Assembly: GCA_963921195.1 (NCBI GenBank)
Contig: OY992539.1
Location: forward strand, 95,240,964-95,304,963
Direction: 5' to 3'
DNA: 64,000 nucleotides
DNA from: Pegoplata infirma
Lineage: Eukaryota; Arthropoda; Insecta; Diptera; Anthomyiidae
Shown here: in pieces, positions 42,828 to 53,193 of the stretch
Layout: each line of letters begins with the position of its first letter
How positions within the stretch are numbered: position 1 is the stretch's first letter
Translations under genes and position numbers: made by a program
Notes under the pieces: generated by a model
What the model saw: the letters and a program-made list of their open reading frames with translations, nothing else
Databases searched by the model: none
Told to the model about the DNA's origin: nothing

Positions 42828-43675
42828 ACAGAAAAAAATATGGAGGAAACAAATTTGAGTAATCACTTGTTTAAATTTAAAAACAAAAATTGAGTAATTT
42901 TTTAATTGACGCAATTAAAAATTTACTCAAAAATTTTAAAAACAATTTAAGTAAATAATTTAATAAAAATTTAATAGTTTTTTTATTTTTTTTTAAACTC
43001 TCATAGTTTTTTGAATTCTCGTTTAGTTTATTGTTTTTTGTGTATGTATATGAAAGTTTGTAATCGTCATTATAAAATTTTCCTATGTTTTTGAGACATA
43101 AATATGTTTGGTAAAGTTTGAAAAAACAAGTTTTTTTTTTGTAAAAAAATTTAAAACTTTTTTAAACTTTAAAGGCATAATTACTTGAGCGAATACGGTT
43201 CGGAGACGTGTCAGCTGATACGTTAGCTTGTATTAAAATAAATGGAAATAGGTACTTAAATGAATACGTGACGGTGGTGTAGTGGCCGTACTTTAAAACG
43301 ATACAACAGCCCGTCACGCTACAGCACCGCTACAGTAGCGCTCAAGTGCATGGGCCTTAAGCGTCCAACCTAAATCAAACGGACGTAAAAATTTCAAATT
43401 TGACGTGTTTGTTTTTGTTTTTTTTTACGTCTTGCGCGACGCAATTTGATTCTGGTTCGACCCTAAAAAAAAATAAATAGATAAATTTTGAAAATTGACA
43501 CAATTAAAAATTTACTCAAATTTTTTTTCGAACATTTAATAAATTTGTATTAAAAATTTAATCAATACTATTAAATCGTTTACTGGTGCAAAATTGAGTA
43601 ATTTTTTACTCAATAGTATTAAAAATTTACTCAAAAATTTTTTTTTTTTTTTTTTCTGTGCACATTTAAACGATG
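42828..43675. mobile_element. CACAGAAAAAAA-ended nested segment
   Basis: CACAGAAAAAAA at about 42828 faces TTTTTTTTCTGTG ending at about 43672. Inside each end are AAATTTACTCAAAAATTTT-type phrases in loose inverted order. The middle (43190-43470) is GC-richer, with GTGACGGTGGTGTAGTGGCC, a CCCGTCACGC block and GATTCTGGTTCGACCC. The last is box B-like, but its spacing from any box A is too wide for a tRNA. No duplication was fixed. Confidence 0.5.
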
Positions 43676-43843
43676 AAAATTCAAATCTTTTAAGTTTAAT
43701 TTAAGAAATTTATAATACAAGCTACTATTTTGAAACTTATTCACAAATTATTCCTTTATAAACAATTTATAAACTAAAATTTCTTTAAAACATATAAATT
43801 TTTTTGGTATAAAAAAGAAAACTTTTTCAACTTACTATAAAGT

Positions 43844-45019
43844 AATCTACAGAAGGTACAACGACTGGCGTGTGTGGGTATCTTTGGTGCTATTAGATCA
43901 GCACCCCAGGCCGGTTTGGAAGTGATACTAAACATTCAGCCCGTGGATATTTACGTCAAGGGCACAGCAGCAAAATCGGCTCTCAGGTTAAGAGAGTCGC
44001 AAATGCTTAAGCAACGCTCTTGGGGACACTCGACTATATTAAGTACGGTGGGCAGGACGGAACTGGCACAGAGAATCGACTATATCTCACCACAGACGAA
44101 CTATGACAGAACCTTCGAAGTCCAAAGACCGACTAGGGAAGACTGGGCGGAAAACTCTGTTATTACAGAGAATGCGATCTCAATCTTTACGGACGGATCG
44201 AAGATGGAGATGGGTACGGGTTCGGGAGTTTACTCTGAATGTCTCGAAATCGGGGTCTCATTGAGGCTTCCGGACAAGTGTAGTGTTTTCCAGGCTGAGG
44301 TGCTTGCAATTGACAAAGCCGCGCAGTTAATTATGACAAGGGATCTTCGTCCTTGCGTCATTAACATTTTCGTGGATAGTCTCGCAGCTCTGAAGGCCTT
44401 AGAGTCAAATACTGTAAAATCGGGAATAGTTTTGAATTGTATACGATTGCTTCGTCGAATCAGTCAGCACACAATCAAGCTAATATGGGTCCCAGGTCAT
44501 AGTGAGGTCGCTGGGAACGAATTGGCTGATGAGTGTGCGAGGAATGGCTCTGAATCGGTGGGGGAACGTGCAAAACCTGACATCTCGGTTCCTATAGTGG
44601 AATTGATGAACGAAATTGATAGGATATCTGAAAATAGGATGAAGGATAGGTGGATATCACTGACTACGTGCAGGATATCTAGAACCCTGTGGCCACTGCC
44701 GAATCCTAAGAGGACAAAAAGTCTTCTTACTTTTCGCAAATGGACGGTTAGCCTATTAGTTGGAGTACTTACAGGACACTGTATGATTGGCCAAATGGCC
44801 GTGCGTATGGGAATTTCTGATAGGGACTATTGTAGAAGCTGTGGGGAGGTGGAGGAAGAGGAGTCAGTGAAGCACTTGCTATGCGAATGTCCGGGTCTAA
44901 TGAGGAGCCGCCTTAAGCAATTGGGGCAAAGATTTTTCGATGACCTGGACTGCCTAAGCGGTGTCTCATTGACGTCTCTAGCGGAATACCTCAGGGAAAC
45001 GGGGTGGTTTAAGAAGTAG
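43844..45019 (+). CDS. ORF2 C-terminal part: RT end, RNase H, CCHC knuckle
   Basis: The frame is open from the first inserted base (43844) to the stop at 45017-45019, 391 codons with no internal stop. It is a fragment lacking the endonuclease and most of the reverse transcriptase. Numbering from the GTG codon at 43874, which is an internal Val and not a start: the preceding NLQKVQRLAC and GAIRSAPQAGLEVILN at 5-20 are the RT C-terminal region. RNase H spans about 100-225, with catalytic D107 (FTDGSK), E142 (QAE), D168 (FVDS), H209 (PGHS) and D219 (NELADE), all present. A C320-x2-C323-x10-H334-x2-C337 knuckle follows near the end. RNase H degrades the RNA strand of the RNA-DNA hybrid during reverse transcription. 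Codon use and GC content are clearly higher than the surroundings, and the intact frame suggests a young insertion. It cannot act alone. Confidence 0.9.
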   Translation, partial: NLQKVQRLACVGIFGAIRSAPQAGLEVILNIQPVDIYVKGTAAKSALRLRESQMLKQRSWGHSTILSTVGRTELAQRIDYISPQTNYDRTFEVQRPTREDWAENSVITENAISIFTDGSKMEMGTGSGVYSECLEIGVSLRLPDKCSVFQAEVLAIDKAAQLIMTRDLRPCVINIFVDSLAALKALESNTVKSGIVLNCIRLLRRISQHTIKLIWVPGHSEVAGNELADECARNGSESVGERAKPDISVPIVELMNEIDRISENRMKDRWISLTTCRISRTLWPLPNPKRTKSLLTFRKWTVSLLVGVLTGHCMIGQMAVRMGISDRDYCRSCGEVEEEESVKHLLCECPGLMRSRLKQLGQRFFDDLDCLSGVSLTSLAEYLRETGWFKK

Positions 45020-45134
45020 AACTTTGTATCAGAGGGGGAGGGGGGAAATAGGATTAGCGGAATCACAATGGGCCTTATGGCCTCCGAGTGAACTCGCCAA
45101 ATGGCGAGCGCCCATCCAACCTAACCTAACCTAG
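43844..45134 (+). mobile_element. 5'-truncated non-LTR retrotransposon (LOA/R1/Jockey-type)
   Basis: Flanked by a perfect 8-bp duplication TATAAAGT (43836-43843, 45135-45142). The left end is a 5' truncation in the reverse transcriptase thumb and the right end is a 3' UTR of about 110 bp closing in CCAACCTAACCTAACCTAG, so there is a short tandem tail and no poly(A). 5' truncation by incomplete target-primed reverse transcription is normal for this class. Having RNase H places it in an RNase H-bearing clade (I, R1, LOA, some Jockey relatives). LOA-like is my preference because of the tail and domain order. Inserted inside the hAT-type element. Confidence 0.9.
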
Positions 45135-45529
45135 TATAAAGTTTTCTGCCAAAACATAAAATATTTCATAATTTTTTATCAATATATGCAGTTTTTCGTA
45201 AATTATGCCCACAAAACACCAAAATATGTCCTAAAAATAAGCTTTTATGCTAAAATATGCTCTTAAGACTAAAATATGCAAAAATATGCTTTTAAGATCA
45301 AAATATGCAAAAATATACTCTAACAAATCTATGTCAGATTTCTTAAATTATCCTGAAACGCCCAAAAACAAAAAATAAGCCCTTAAAATATGCTTTTACG
45401 CTCAAATATGCTCTTAATACTAAAATATGCAATAATATGCTTTTAAGACCAAAAAAAATATACTCTAACAAATCGATGCCAGATTTGAAAACATGAAATG
45501 TCATATTTTTGGTTTCCCTGTTAATGACG

Positions 45530-46010
45530 TTTTTTTGTGAAATGACAAAAAAATAAAATACTGAATAAAAACAATAGTGAAAACAAGATGGTAAAACAGA
45601 AAAAAAAGTTTTATTGAAAAAAGGTGATGACTATGATCATGTATAAACTATTTACGAAAAAGGCCTTAATAAGCATTTAACCTTTAATTGATCCATAGGG
45701 ACTGTATGGGAAAATATTGAGTTGAAACATACTTATGCTAGAGTTGGAAATAGTTTATAACTACATTTCCCAAATTGACAAAAGTTTTAAACCAAAACTG
45801 TAATGTCCTTCACCATTACAGTTTCCCAATTGTTATTTTTATTTCACCATTCCAAGATTTTTTTTTTAAATAACTGAAAATCGCGAAATCCAATATTAAA
45901 ATTTTGCCAACGAAATAATTTTTCTTTTCTAATAAATTATTTCGCATGTAATTCAAAATCTTTAACAATTTCCTTACGATTAATGTATTCTCTTTTTTTA
46001 TCCTCCCAAT
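45530..46010. other. AT-rich sequence, no feature seen
   Basis: No gene or bounded repeat recognised in the right flank of the hAT-type element. Confidence 0.45.
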
Positions 46011-46029
46011 ACTCAAAATAAATTCTCTG

Positions 46030-46660
46030 TCCAATCAGCAGAAAAATCTGCTGAAAACACACCCATTTTGAGCCATATGAGAAATCTGCTGATTTTAGCT
46101 GACTCGGTTTGCTGATTATCTAGGTGAAATCACCAGAGAAATCTGTCGAGACAGCAGAAAAATCTGAATGAAAACATTTTCCAAATTTTTGTTGTAATTT
46201 ATACTGTTTTCCAAGAAAAAAATTTTTATTGTAAGTTCAAATTTAAAAAAAAACTTATAATTTTTTTTTTTTAAAAACGGGATAACTAAATACTTCTGTA
46301 AAATTAACAAAATAATCTGCTGTTTTTTTTTTTTTTGAGTTTGATTATTTTAAGTTTAAAGGTTTTAAATTTCACAATATCTAAAAAAAAATTTACATCT
46401 TAAAAAAATTAAAAATTTGTTAAAAAAAAAAATCAACAGACTATTTCTTTAAAATAACAAATTAGTCTGCATAAAAATATTTTGAAATTCAGTAAACAGA
46501 ATCAGTAAAATTACAGAAATTTTGTTATTGTTTTCTAAAACTGAACAACAGATAATTTACTTAACATGTTCATTTCAGCAGAAAAATCTGCTAAAAGTTA
46601 GCTAATTCAAATTGAAAGTAATTTTACAGATTTTTTGACAGAGTTTTTCTTTTGAGTGTA
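46030..46660. repeat. CAGCAGAAAAATCTGCTG palindrome cluster
   Basis: CAGCAGAAAAATCTGCTG (46038-46055) is a perfect 7-bp inverted repeat around AAAA. Variants occur near 46096 (AAATCTGCTGATTTTAGC), 46155, 46316 and 46578. The cluster ends at a TTTTGAGTGTAC block (46654), the common end of TA-flanked elements in this window. It may be the interior of such an element, but a left end was not found. Confidence 0.5.
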
Positions 46661-46664
46661 CCCA

Positions 46665-47170
46665 TATATTCCTTCTATTCATTATTTAAAGAATTCTAAA
46701 ATTCCGCCTAAAATTCACTTTCTTAAAAATATATGTATCATTTAAGGGTTAATACTATTGTTTGGAGGCGTTGTAAAAATGTTTTAAATGAAAGAAGATA
46801 CTACGATTACCTATAACAACAAATATACAGTAGCTAAAACTGCCTACACTATGATGACTACAATGAAGTTGAGTCGAGTGCGTTAAGAAAACGTGTATGG
46901 ATTGTCACATTTGTTTGAAACATTAACACAAGATCACGTTTACATGATTTTTTTTTTTTTTTAGTTTTGTAAGTTACGAGTGTAACTTAATAAGAGGTTT
47001 GAAGACATTCTTCTTTCGTCTATACATAAAATACTTATGTGTGTTTTTTTTTTATAAATGTAACGCATGAGCTGAAATCTTTATTGGGTGAAGGCAGAAG
47101 TTATAAATAATTCTAATGTGGTCATTGTCAAATAGTTTAATAAAGAAAGTGTTAACTTTATAATTTTAGT
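46665..47170. other. AT-rich sequence, no feature seen
   Basis: No supported feature. Confidence 0.45.
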
Positions 47171-47460
47171 GTAATCGATATTGAGTATTTTCTATGGAAA
47201 ATTTTGTGTTATCGAAACTTTTCTATGAAAAAATTATCGATAACACAAAACTTTCTTTAGTAAATTTTCGATAACAGAAAATTTTCTATAGAAAATTATC
47301 GATAACACACCATTTTTTATAGAAAATTTTTATCGATATATGGATTATTTTCTATAAAAAAATTTCTGTTTTCGATGTATCAATTATTTTATGTAGAAAA
47401 TTATTGATATATCGATTATTTCCTATAGAATATTTTATGTTATATCCATTGTTTTTAATA

Positions 47461-48247
47461 CACTTAAAAAAATATGTCATTAACTGTTTGTAGTTTATTT
47501 AAAAAAATTTACGTTTATTCGTTTTTAAAAGAAAAAACATTTGTTTGATGTTCAGTTTTTATTAATGACTACTTCTATCCTTTGTTTCAAAAATAACACA
47601 CTAAAAAATAAAGACTTTCATTAACATTTAATTTTTAAAGTCATTTATTTTTGTTCTGTAAGTAAAAACTACTGATTATTCTTTAAATTTTTAATGATTT
47701 GTGTAAGTAATTTTTTTTTTAAATTGTTGGTATTTTTTAATGAGATATCATTATTTTTTACCTACACAAGTAAGTTATTTTTTTGTAGAAAAAAAAAATC
47801 AAAAAATTATTTATAGAAATATAAAAACATGTTTGTATCAAGTGGCTTTGGCATGATGGGTAGAGTGTCTGGCCAGAATGTAGTTGATTGCGGGATCGAT
47901 TCCCCAAAATTTTATTTAAAATTTTTAAAAAATTATTTCAATAGAAAATTGTAAAAAATAACCTATGAAATCATTAATTTTCATTGTTTTCGTAGGTTAT
48001 TTTTTTTGGAATTTGTTGGTAAAAATAACAGAACTATCATTAATTTTTAATGTTGGTTAAAAGAATGAAGAAACCGTAATTTTTTAATGTTTAATGTTAT
48101 TTATTTTAGAAAATTTTGTCAACAGTAAAAAATAAATGTTGATGTTTGTTAAAACTAATGAATAATTACTGGGATGGTTTTCAATTGTTTATTCACTAGT
48201 TTTAAATGTGTCTTTCTTTTGTTTTTGCCTACAAAATATTTTGAGTG
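47461..48247. mobile_element. TA-flanked MITE with CACTTAAAAA/TTTTGAGTG ends
   Basis: CACTTAAAAAAATATG at 47461 faces CAAAATATTTTGAGTG ending at 48247, with TA at 47459-47460 and 48248-48249. It lies inside the ATCGAT minisatellite. The interior has further inverted blocks (ATTGTTGGTATTTTTTAATG near 47725 and its partner near 48010) and a tRNA-like stretch. Confidence 0.75.
47843..47912 (+). ncRNA. tRNA-like sequence inside the MITE
   Basis: GGCTTTGGCATGATGGGTAG has a box A-like core (TGATGGGTAGAGTG), and 37 bases on lies GCGGGATCGATTCCCC, a good box B/T-arm with stem GGGA/TCCC. The spacing is tRNA-like. The acceptor stem does not close, and the 3' side runs into AT-rich MITE sequence, so this is a tRNA-derived relic or SINE head and not a working tRNA gene. 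Confidence 0.5.
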
Positions 48248-51200
48248 TAGATTTTTTTTGTTATCGATATATCAATTATTTTTTATAGAAAATAATTAAA
48301 AGATCGATAACAGATAATTTGCTATAAAAAATAATCGATATAATATAAAACATAACATAAAAACAGAAAATTTTTCTATAGAAAATACCGATATATCGAT
48401 GAAAAAATGTTTCTATAGAAAATTTTATATTATCGAAAATTTTCTATAAAAAAATGTGTGTTATCGTTAATTTTTTGTTATCGATATATCAATTATTTTC
48501 TATAGAAAATGTCGACATTTCGATTACTTCCTATAGAATATATATATCGATTACTTTCTATGGAAATTTTTCCGTTATTGTTATATCGACAATTTTCTAT
48601 AGAAAATTTTGTGATATCGATAATTTTTTTATAAAAAAAAATTGTGTTATAGAAAATTTTGTGTAATTTTGTATAGAAAATTTTGTGTAATCGCTTTATT
48701 GATAATTTTCTATAGAAAATTTTATGTTATAGAAAAACCCAGAGTTTTCTATCGATATATCGATAATTTTCTTTAGAAAATTCTGTGTTATCTATATATC
48801 AATAATTTTCTATTGAAGATTTTGTGTTATCGATTTATCTATAATTTTCTATAGAAAATTTTAAGTAATCGATATATCTACAATTTTCTATAGAAATTTT
48901 TTTTGTTATTGATATTTTAATAACTTTGTACAACAACTTATATTCAGATAATTTCCTATTACTATTGATAATTTCCTTTAAAAATTTTTGCTATTATCAA
49001 TATATCGATATTTTTGTTAGAAAATTTTCTTTTGTCAATTATTTTCTACAGAGCAGTTGCTATTATTGATGATTTTCCAAAGAAAGTTTACTATTATCGG
49101 TAATTTTTATTATAACATTTTCTGTTATCGATAATTTTTAATTGAAAATTTTATGTTATTGATAATTTTCTTTAGAAAGTTTTTCGTTATCGATAATTTT
49201 TTATAAAAAGTTGTTGTTATCGATAATTTTCTAAAAAAAAATTTCTGCTATTGATAATTTTTCATGAAAAATTTTCTGTTATCGATAATTTTCAAAAAAA
49301 AAATTCTGTTGTCGATAATATTCAATACAAATTTTTTATTATCAATAATTTTCCAAAAAAAAAAAAAATGTTGGAAAATTTTATAATTATCGATATATCG
49401 AAAACACTGATTTTTTGATATGAATTTTAGAAGTTATCTATGGAAAGTCTTGTTTCTATTATCAAAATATCGAGAATTTTCTATAACAAATTTTGTGTTA
49501 TCGATAAATCTATAATTTTCTATAGAAACCTTTTTGTTACCGATATATCGATAATTTTCTAATTTTCTAAAATTCTATAATTTTTTTTGTTTTAAATAAT
49601 TTTCCACAGAAAATTTTATGAAAGTTGAATAGTTATCGATATATCGAAGACACTACATTTTTTTCTAAAGAGTTATCGATGGAAAGTCTTGTTCGACAAT
49701 TTTTTATAAACACTTTTTTGTAATTGATATATCGATATATCGACAGTTTTTTATATAAAATTGTTTGTTATCGATAATTTTCTATTTGAAAATTTTATGC
49801 TATCGATATATCTATAATGTTCTATAGAAAATTTTGTGTTATCGATATATCAATAATTTCTATAGAATTTTTTGTCGATATCTCGGTAATTTTCTATAGA
49901 TTTTTTTTACCGGTACCTCGGTAATTTTCTATAGAAATCTTTATGTTATCGATATATTTGTTATAGACAATTTTGTGTTTGTATATATCGATAATTTTCT
50001 GTGGCAAATTTTGTGTAATCGATTTATCGATAATTTTCCATAAAAAATGTTAAGTTGTCTATAATTTTCTATAGAAAATTTCCTGTTATTGACATTTTAA
50101 TAATTTTGAATACACAAATTTTATTCAGATAATTTTCTATTATCGATATGTTGATACAAATCGATAATTTTCTTTAAAATTTTTTCTGTTATCGATATAT
50201 CAATAATTTTTTTATAGAAAATTGTCTGTTATCAATTATTTTCTACAGAAATTTTTCTATTTGATATAGGAAATTTCTGTTATCGATAATTTTTAGTAGA
50301 AAATTAAAATTTATTATTAGTTTTCTATATAAAGTTTTTTTTTTGTTATCGATAATTTTCTACCAAAATTGTTCAGTATCGATAATTTTCGATAAAAAAT
50401 TTTCTTCTATCGTAAATATTCTATAATTTTTGTTTTTGCTTTAAAATTTAATTTTCCACAGAGCATTTTGTGAAAATTGTAATGTTATCGATACATCGAA
50501 GACACAATTTTTTAATATAAATTTAAAGAGTTTACGATGTAAAGTTTTGTTCAGAAAATTTCCTATAATCGATTAATCGATAATTATTGATAATTTTCTT
50601 TATAAATTTTTCTGTTATCGATATACGATTAATTTTTAAATATAATTTTTTCTATCATCAAATATTTTCTTTATTGCTAACGTTTTGTAGTACATTTCCT
50701 GTTATGGATAATTTATAATAAGACATTTTTTGTTATCGATAACTTTCAATGGAAAATTTTCTGTTATCGATAATATTTAATAGAAAATTTTCCGTTGTCG
50801 ATAATTTTCTAAAGAAATTTTTCAATTATCGATAATTTTCTAAAAAAAATTTTCTGCTATCGATAATTTTTTGTTAACAATAATTTTCCACAGAAAATTT
50901 AGTGGAAATTGTTAGTCATCGATATATCAAAAACACAAAATTTTGTATATGAATTTAAAGAGTTATCGATGGATAGTTGTAGAGTTATTTATTTATCGAT
51001 AACATCAAATTTATACATACCCAGTCAGAAAAATACAATCGCAAAAGCGTTGTGAAAGCGTTGCGGACGGTTGAACGAGCGTTCTGTATAACAACTTCAA
51101 AGCGCCTTCAGAAGATCCTAATGATAACATCGATCTAGGCTAGGTTTAAAGCGCTTTAAAAGCGATGTAAAAAAGTGCTTTTAGAACGTTTTTTTAAAGG

Positions 51201-51558
51201 CATCAAAGCGCTTTAAAAACCCAAAGTAAAGAAATTCTGTTTTAGTTCGGTTAAATATTTTTTTTGATACAAAGTGAAATCTGAAAAAAAAATTTTTTTT
51301 TGTATTCTAAGAAAAATTTTCAAAAAAATTTTCGAAACTTAAAAAATTAAAAAATTAAAAAAAAAAAAAAAAAATATAAAAATATTTTTTATGATTTGTT
51401 TTACTTAAAAAACAAATAAAAAATTGACAAAAAATTGTTTTTCAAAAATAGTTTCGGAACTTAGAAAATTTTTCAAAAAAAAAAAAAATCTAAAGAACTC
51501 TTAAAAAGCTTTTCGAATACGCTCGCAAAGCGTTCGAAAAAAACGTTTTGCGATTGCT

Positions 51559-52896
51559 TTTTTATACCCTCCACTTAGTGATAGAGGGTATATATAAGTT
51601 TGTTATTCCGTTTGTAACTCATCGAAATATCGGTCTGGGATCCCATAAAGTATATATATTCATAATGCCCGATCGATTTTAAGACATTCTAACGATGTCC
51701 GTCTGTCCGTCTGTCTGTCTGTGGAAAATGCTATCACGGACAAAATATTGCACAGAGATAACTGAAACTTAACACATTTATTGGAAGTTCTTCCGGGAAG
51801 TTTGGTATTACATTTGAGCGATATTGGTTCAGCGGTTCAAAAGTTATGAACGAAAATGTAAGCTAGGGTGGCCCAAAATTCCTTTTGCTTCGGTACAGGT
51901 CAACGTACCTTAAAAAATGAAAGATGGTATCGTAACTAATATTTTGAGCCAAATTGCTGCACCCTACGACGATTAGAAGGGGATGCTAACTGATCACATG
52001 TGTGTGCAACCTCCGAAGAAATCTAAAAAAAATATTTTTGCAATCCTAAAAATTACTACATGGAATGGTATTGTTACAAGAGCAAATAAGTCACATATGG
52101 CTATTTTGCGCTAAGGTTGCCTACAAAGGACAATAAGGACATTTTAGTTTCGATTAGGAAAAAAACAAAATTTTTTTTTTTTTTATATTACACTCATGGT
52201 AAAGATATTTGTATTACTTTTCAAATGAACTTTATAGCAACTTAATGGTCCACATAGTTTTTGAGTAACAGCGGTTTAAGTGAAATGCAGGGTTCCGCTT
52301 TTTTTTTATTATGTATTTTTTTTTTGTTTAAGCACAATCTTAGGACAAAATGGCCATATGTGAGTTATGTGCTCTTGTTACGCTAGCATTCCATATGGTA
52401 ATTTTTAAGATTCCAATAAAAAAAATTTTAAGATTTCTTTGGAGGTTGCAAACACTTATGATAAGTTAGCATCCCCTTCCAATCGTTGTAGGGTGCTGAA
52501 ATTTGGCGCAAATTGTTCGTTACGATGCCATCTATTATATTTTGACGTACGTTCAGTTGTGAGTTATACTTTGTATTTTTCCATATGCTAATGGGCCACA
52601 CTAATGTAAGCACACATCAAAAATTTCAGTACATTCAACATAACCTAAATATAAGTACAAAATGATTTAATTCGGCTTCTGGTTGACATATGTGAACATA
52701 ATTGAACACCAAATGGTATTTAAACAAGTACGAACATGTTTTTTGACAAAAAAAGATAAAAAAAAATTTTTTTTCACGGAAATTTTTTTTTCAAAAGTAA
52801 TTTCCTTTTAAATAAAGTTTTTTGCAATAATGTTTTTTAAATTGTGGAGGGTGGTATCACTATATTTGGCAAGGCCGAATTTAACTTTTTTACTTG
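51559..52896 (-). mobile_element. Mini-me-like element, reverse orientation, interrupted
   Basis: Reads on the minus strand from TACTTTTTTAGTTAAATTCG-type 5' sequence (52866-52896, with the AAATTCGGCCTTGCC palindrome) through TTTTTTCAAAAGTAATTTCC, GGTATTTAAACAAGTACG, (GTCC/GTCT)n at 51698-51722 and a terminal TATACCCTCCACTTAGTG hairpin. It is the same subfamily as 59290-59740. The hAT-type MITE at 51864-52603 splits it. Removal of that MITE restores CATTTTCGTTCATAACTTTT as at 59610. Confidence 0.85.
51864..52603. mobile_element. hAT-type MITE, 740 bp, 8-bp duplication ATGTAAGC
   Basis: TAGGGTGGCCCA at 51864 faces TGGGCCACACTA ending at 52603, with perfect ATGTAAGC on both sides (51856-51863, 52604-52611). 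The arms include ACGATTAGAAGGGGATGCTA against TAGCATCCCCTTCCAATCGT and AAGTCACATATGGC against its complement, folding near 52190. The TAGGGTGGC end is shared with the palindrome at 55473-57895. Confidence 0.9.
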
Positions 52897-53193
52897 ATAT
52901 TTGTTATAGCGCTTTCAGAACGCTTTTCAAAAACGCTTGCAAAACGTTTAAAAATAGCGTTTTGAGAATGCTTCTTTTTTGTAAAAGTGCTTTCAGAACG
53001 TTTTTTTTAGAACCGTCGTCAATTTCTGCTTGGGTAGCTTTGTTTTATTAGTTTTTTAAATGTATTCATTGTTTTAAAGTTTATGTTACTCTTTTCTCAG
53101 TTTGTATGTTTCTTTAGAAGCATAAATTTAAAAATTAAATTTTTATTTAATTAAAAATCATTAGAACTTTTAAAAAATGAAACACTAAATGAA

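Larger units (their letters stand above)
42710..45520. mobile_element. hAT-type element CAGGGAAACC, carrying nested insertions
   Basis: CAGGGAAACCAAAAATATG at 42710 faces CATATTTTTGGTTTCCCTG ending at 45520. TTGATGAC (42702-42709) and TTAATGAC (45521-45528) match at 7 of 8 positions, as expected of an older 8-bp hAT duplication. AAAATATGC motifs are scattered near both ends, with a diverged direct repeat of about 147 bp at 45259 and 45405. Such subterminal repeats are typical of hAT transposase sites. No transposase is present. A non-LTR retrotransposon tail and an AT-rich CACAGAAAAAAA-ended segment lie inside. Confidence 0.85.
47173..51012. repeat. TTTTCTATAGAAAA / ATCGATATATCGAT minisatellite, about 3 kb
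   Basis: Units of about 30-40 bp alternate TTTTCTATAGAAAA with GTTATCGATATATCGATAA, both palindromic. Some units lack the second ATCGAT copy, so the period varies. More than 70 units, moderately diverged, are interrupted once by the MITE at 47461-48247. The CTATAGAAAA half is shared with the 35-bp array at 400-1255 and the array at 60765-61320. Higher-order repetition is suggested by three similar blocks containing 'aaagAGTTATCGATGGAaag' (near 49435, 49672, 50958). Confidence 0.9.
51020..53034. mobile_element. TA-flanked element rich in AAAGCG motifs
   Basis: CCCAGTCAGAAAAATAC at 51020 faces GTCAATTTCTGCTTGGG ending at 53034, with TA on both sides (51018-51019, 53035-53036). The interior carries GCAAAAGCGTTGTGAAAGCG and CAAAGCGCTTTAAAA on the left, with complementary AGCGCTTTCAGAACGC and GCGTTTTGAGAATGC on the right, so the arms are made of AAAGCG-type repeats. 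A mini-me-like element (51559-52896) is inserted near its middle. It sits directly at the end of the ATCGAT minisatellite. Confidence 0.85.

Noticed and set aside
43261..43470. tRNA or SINE from GTGGTGTAGTGG (box A-like) and GGTTCGACCC (box B-like)
   Set aside because: The two boxes are about 180 bp apart, far beyond tRNA spacing, with no arm structure between.
45115..45134. AACCTAACCTAACCT resembling the insect TTAGG telomere repeat
   Set aside because: Only about three units, directly at the 3' end of a non-LTR retrotransposon and followed by its target duplication; Diptera also lack TTAGG telomeres.
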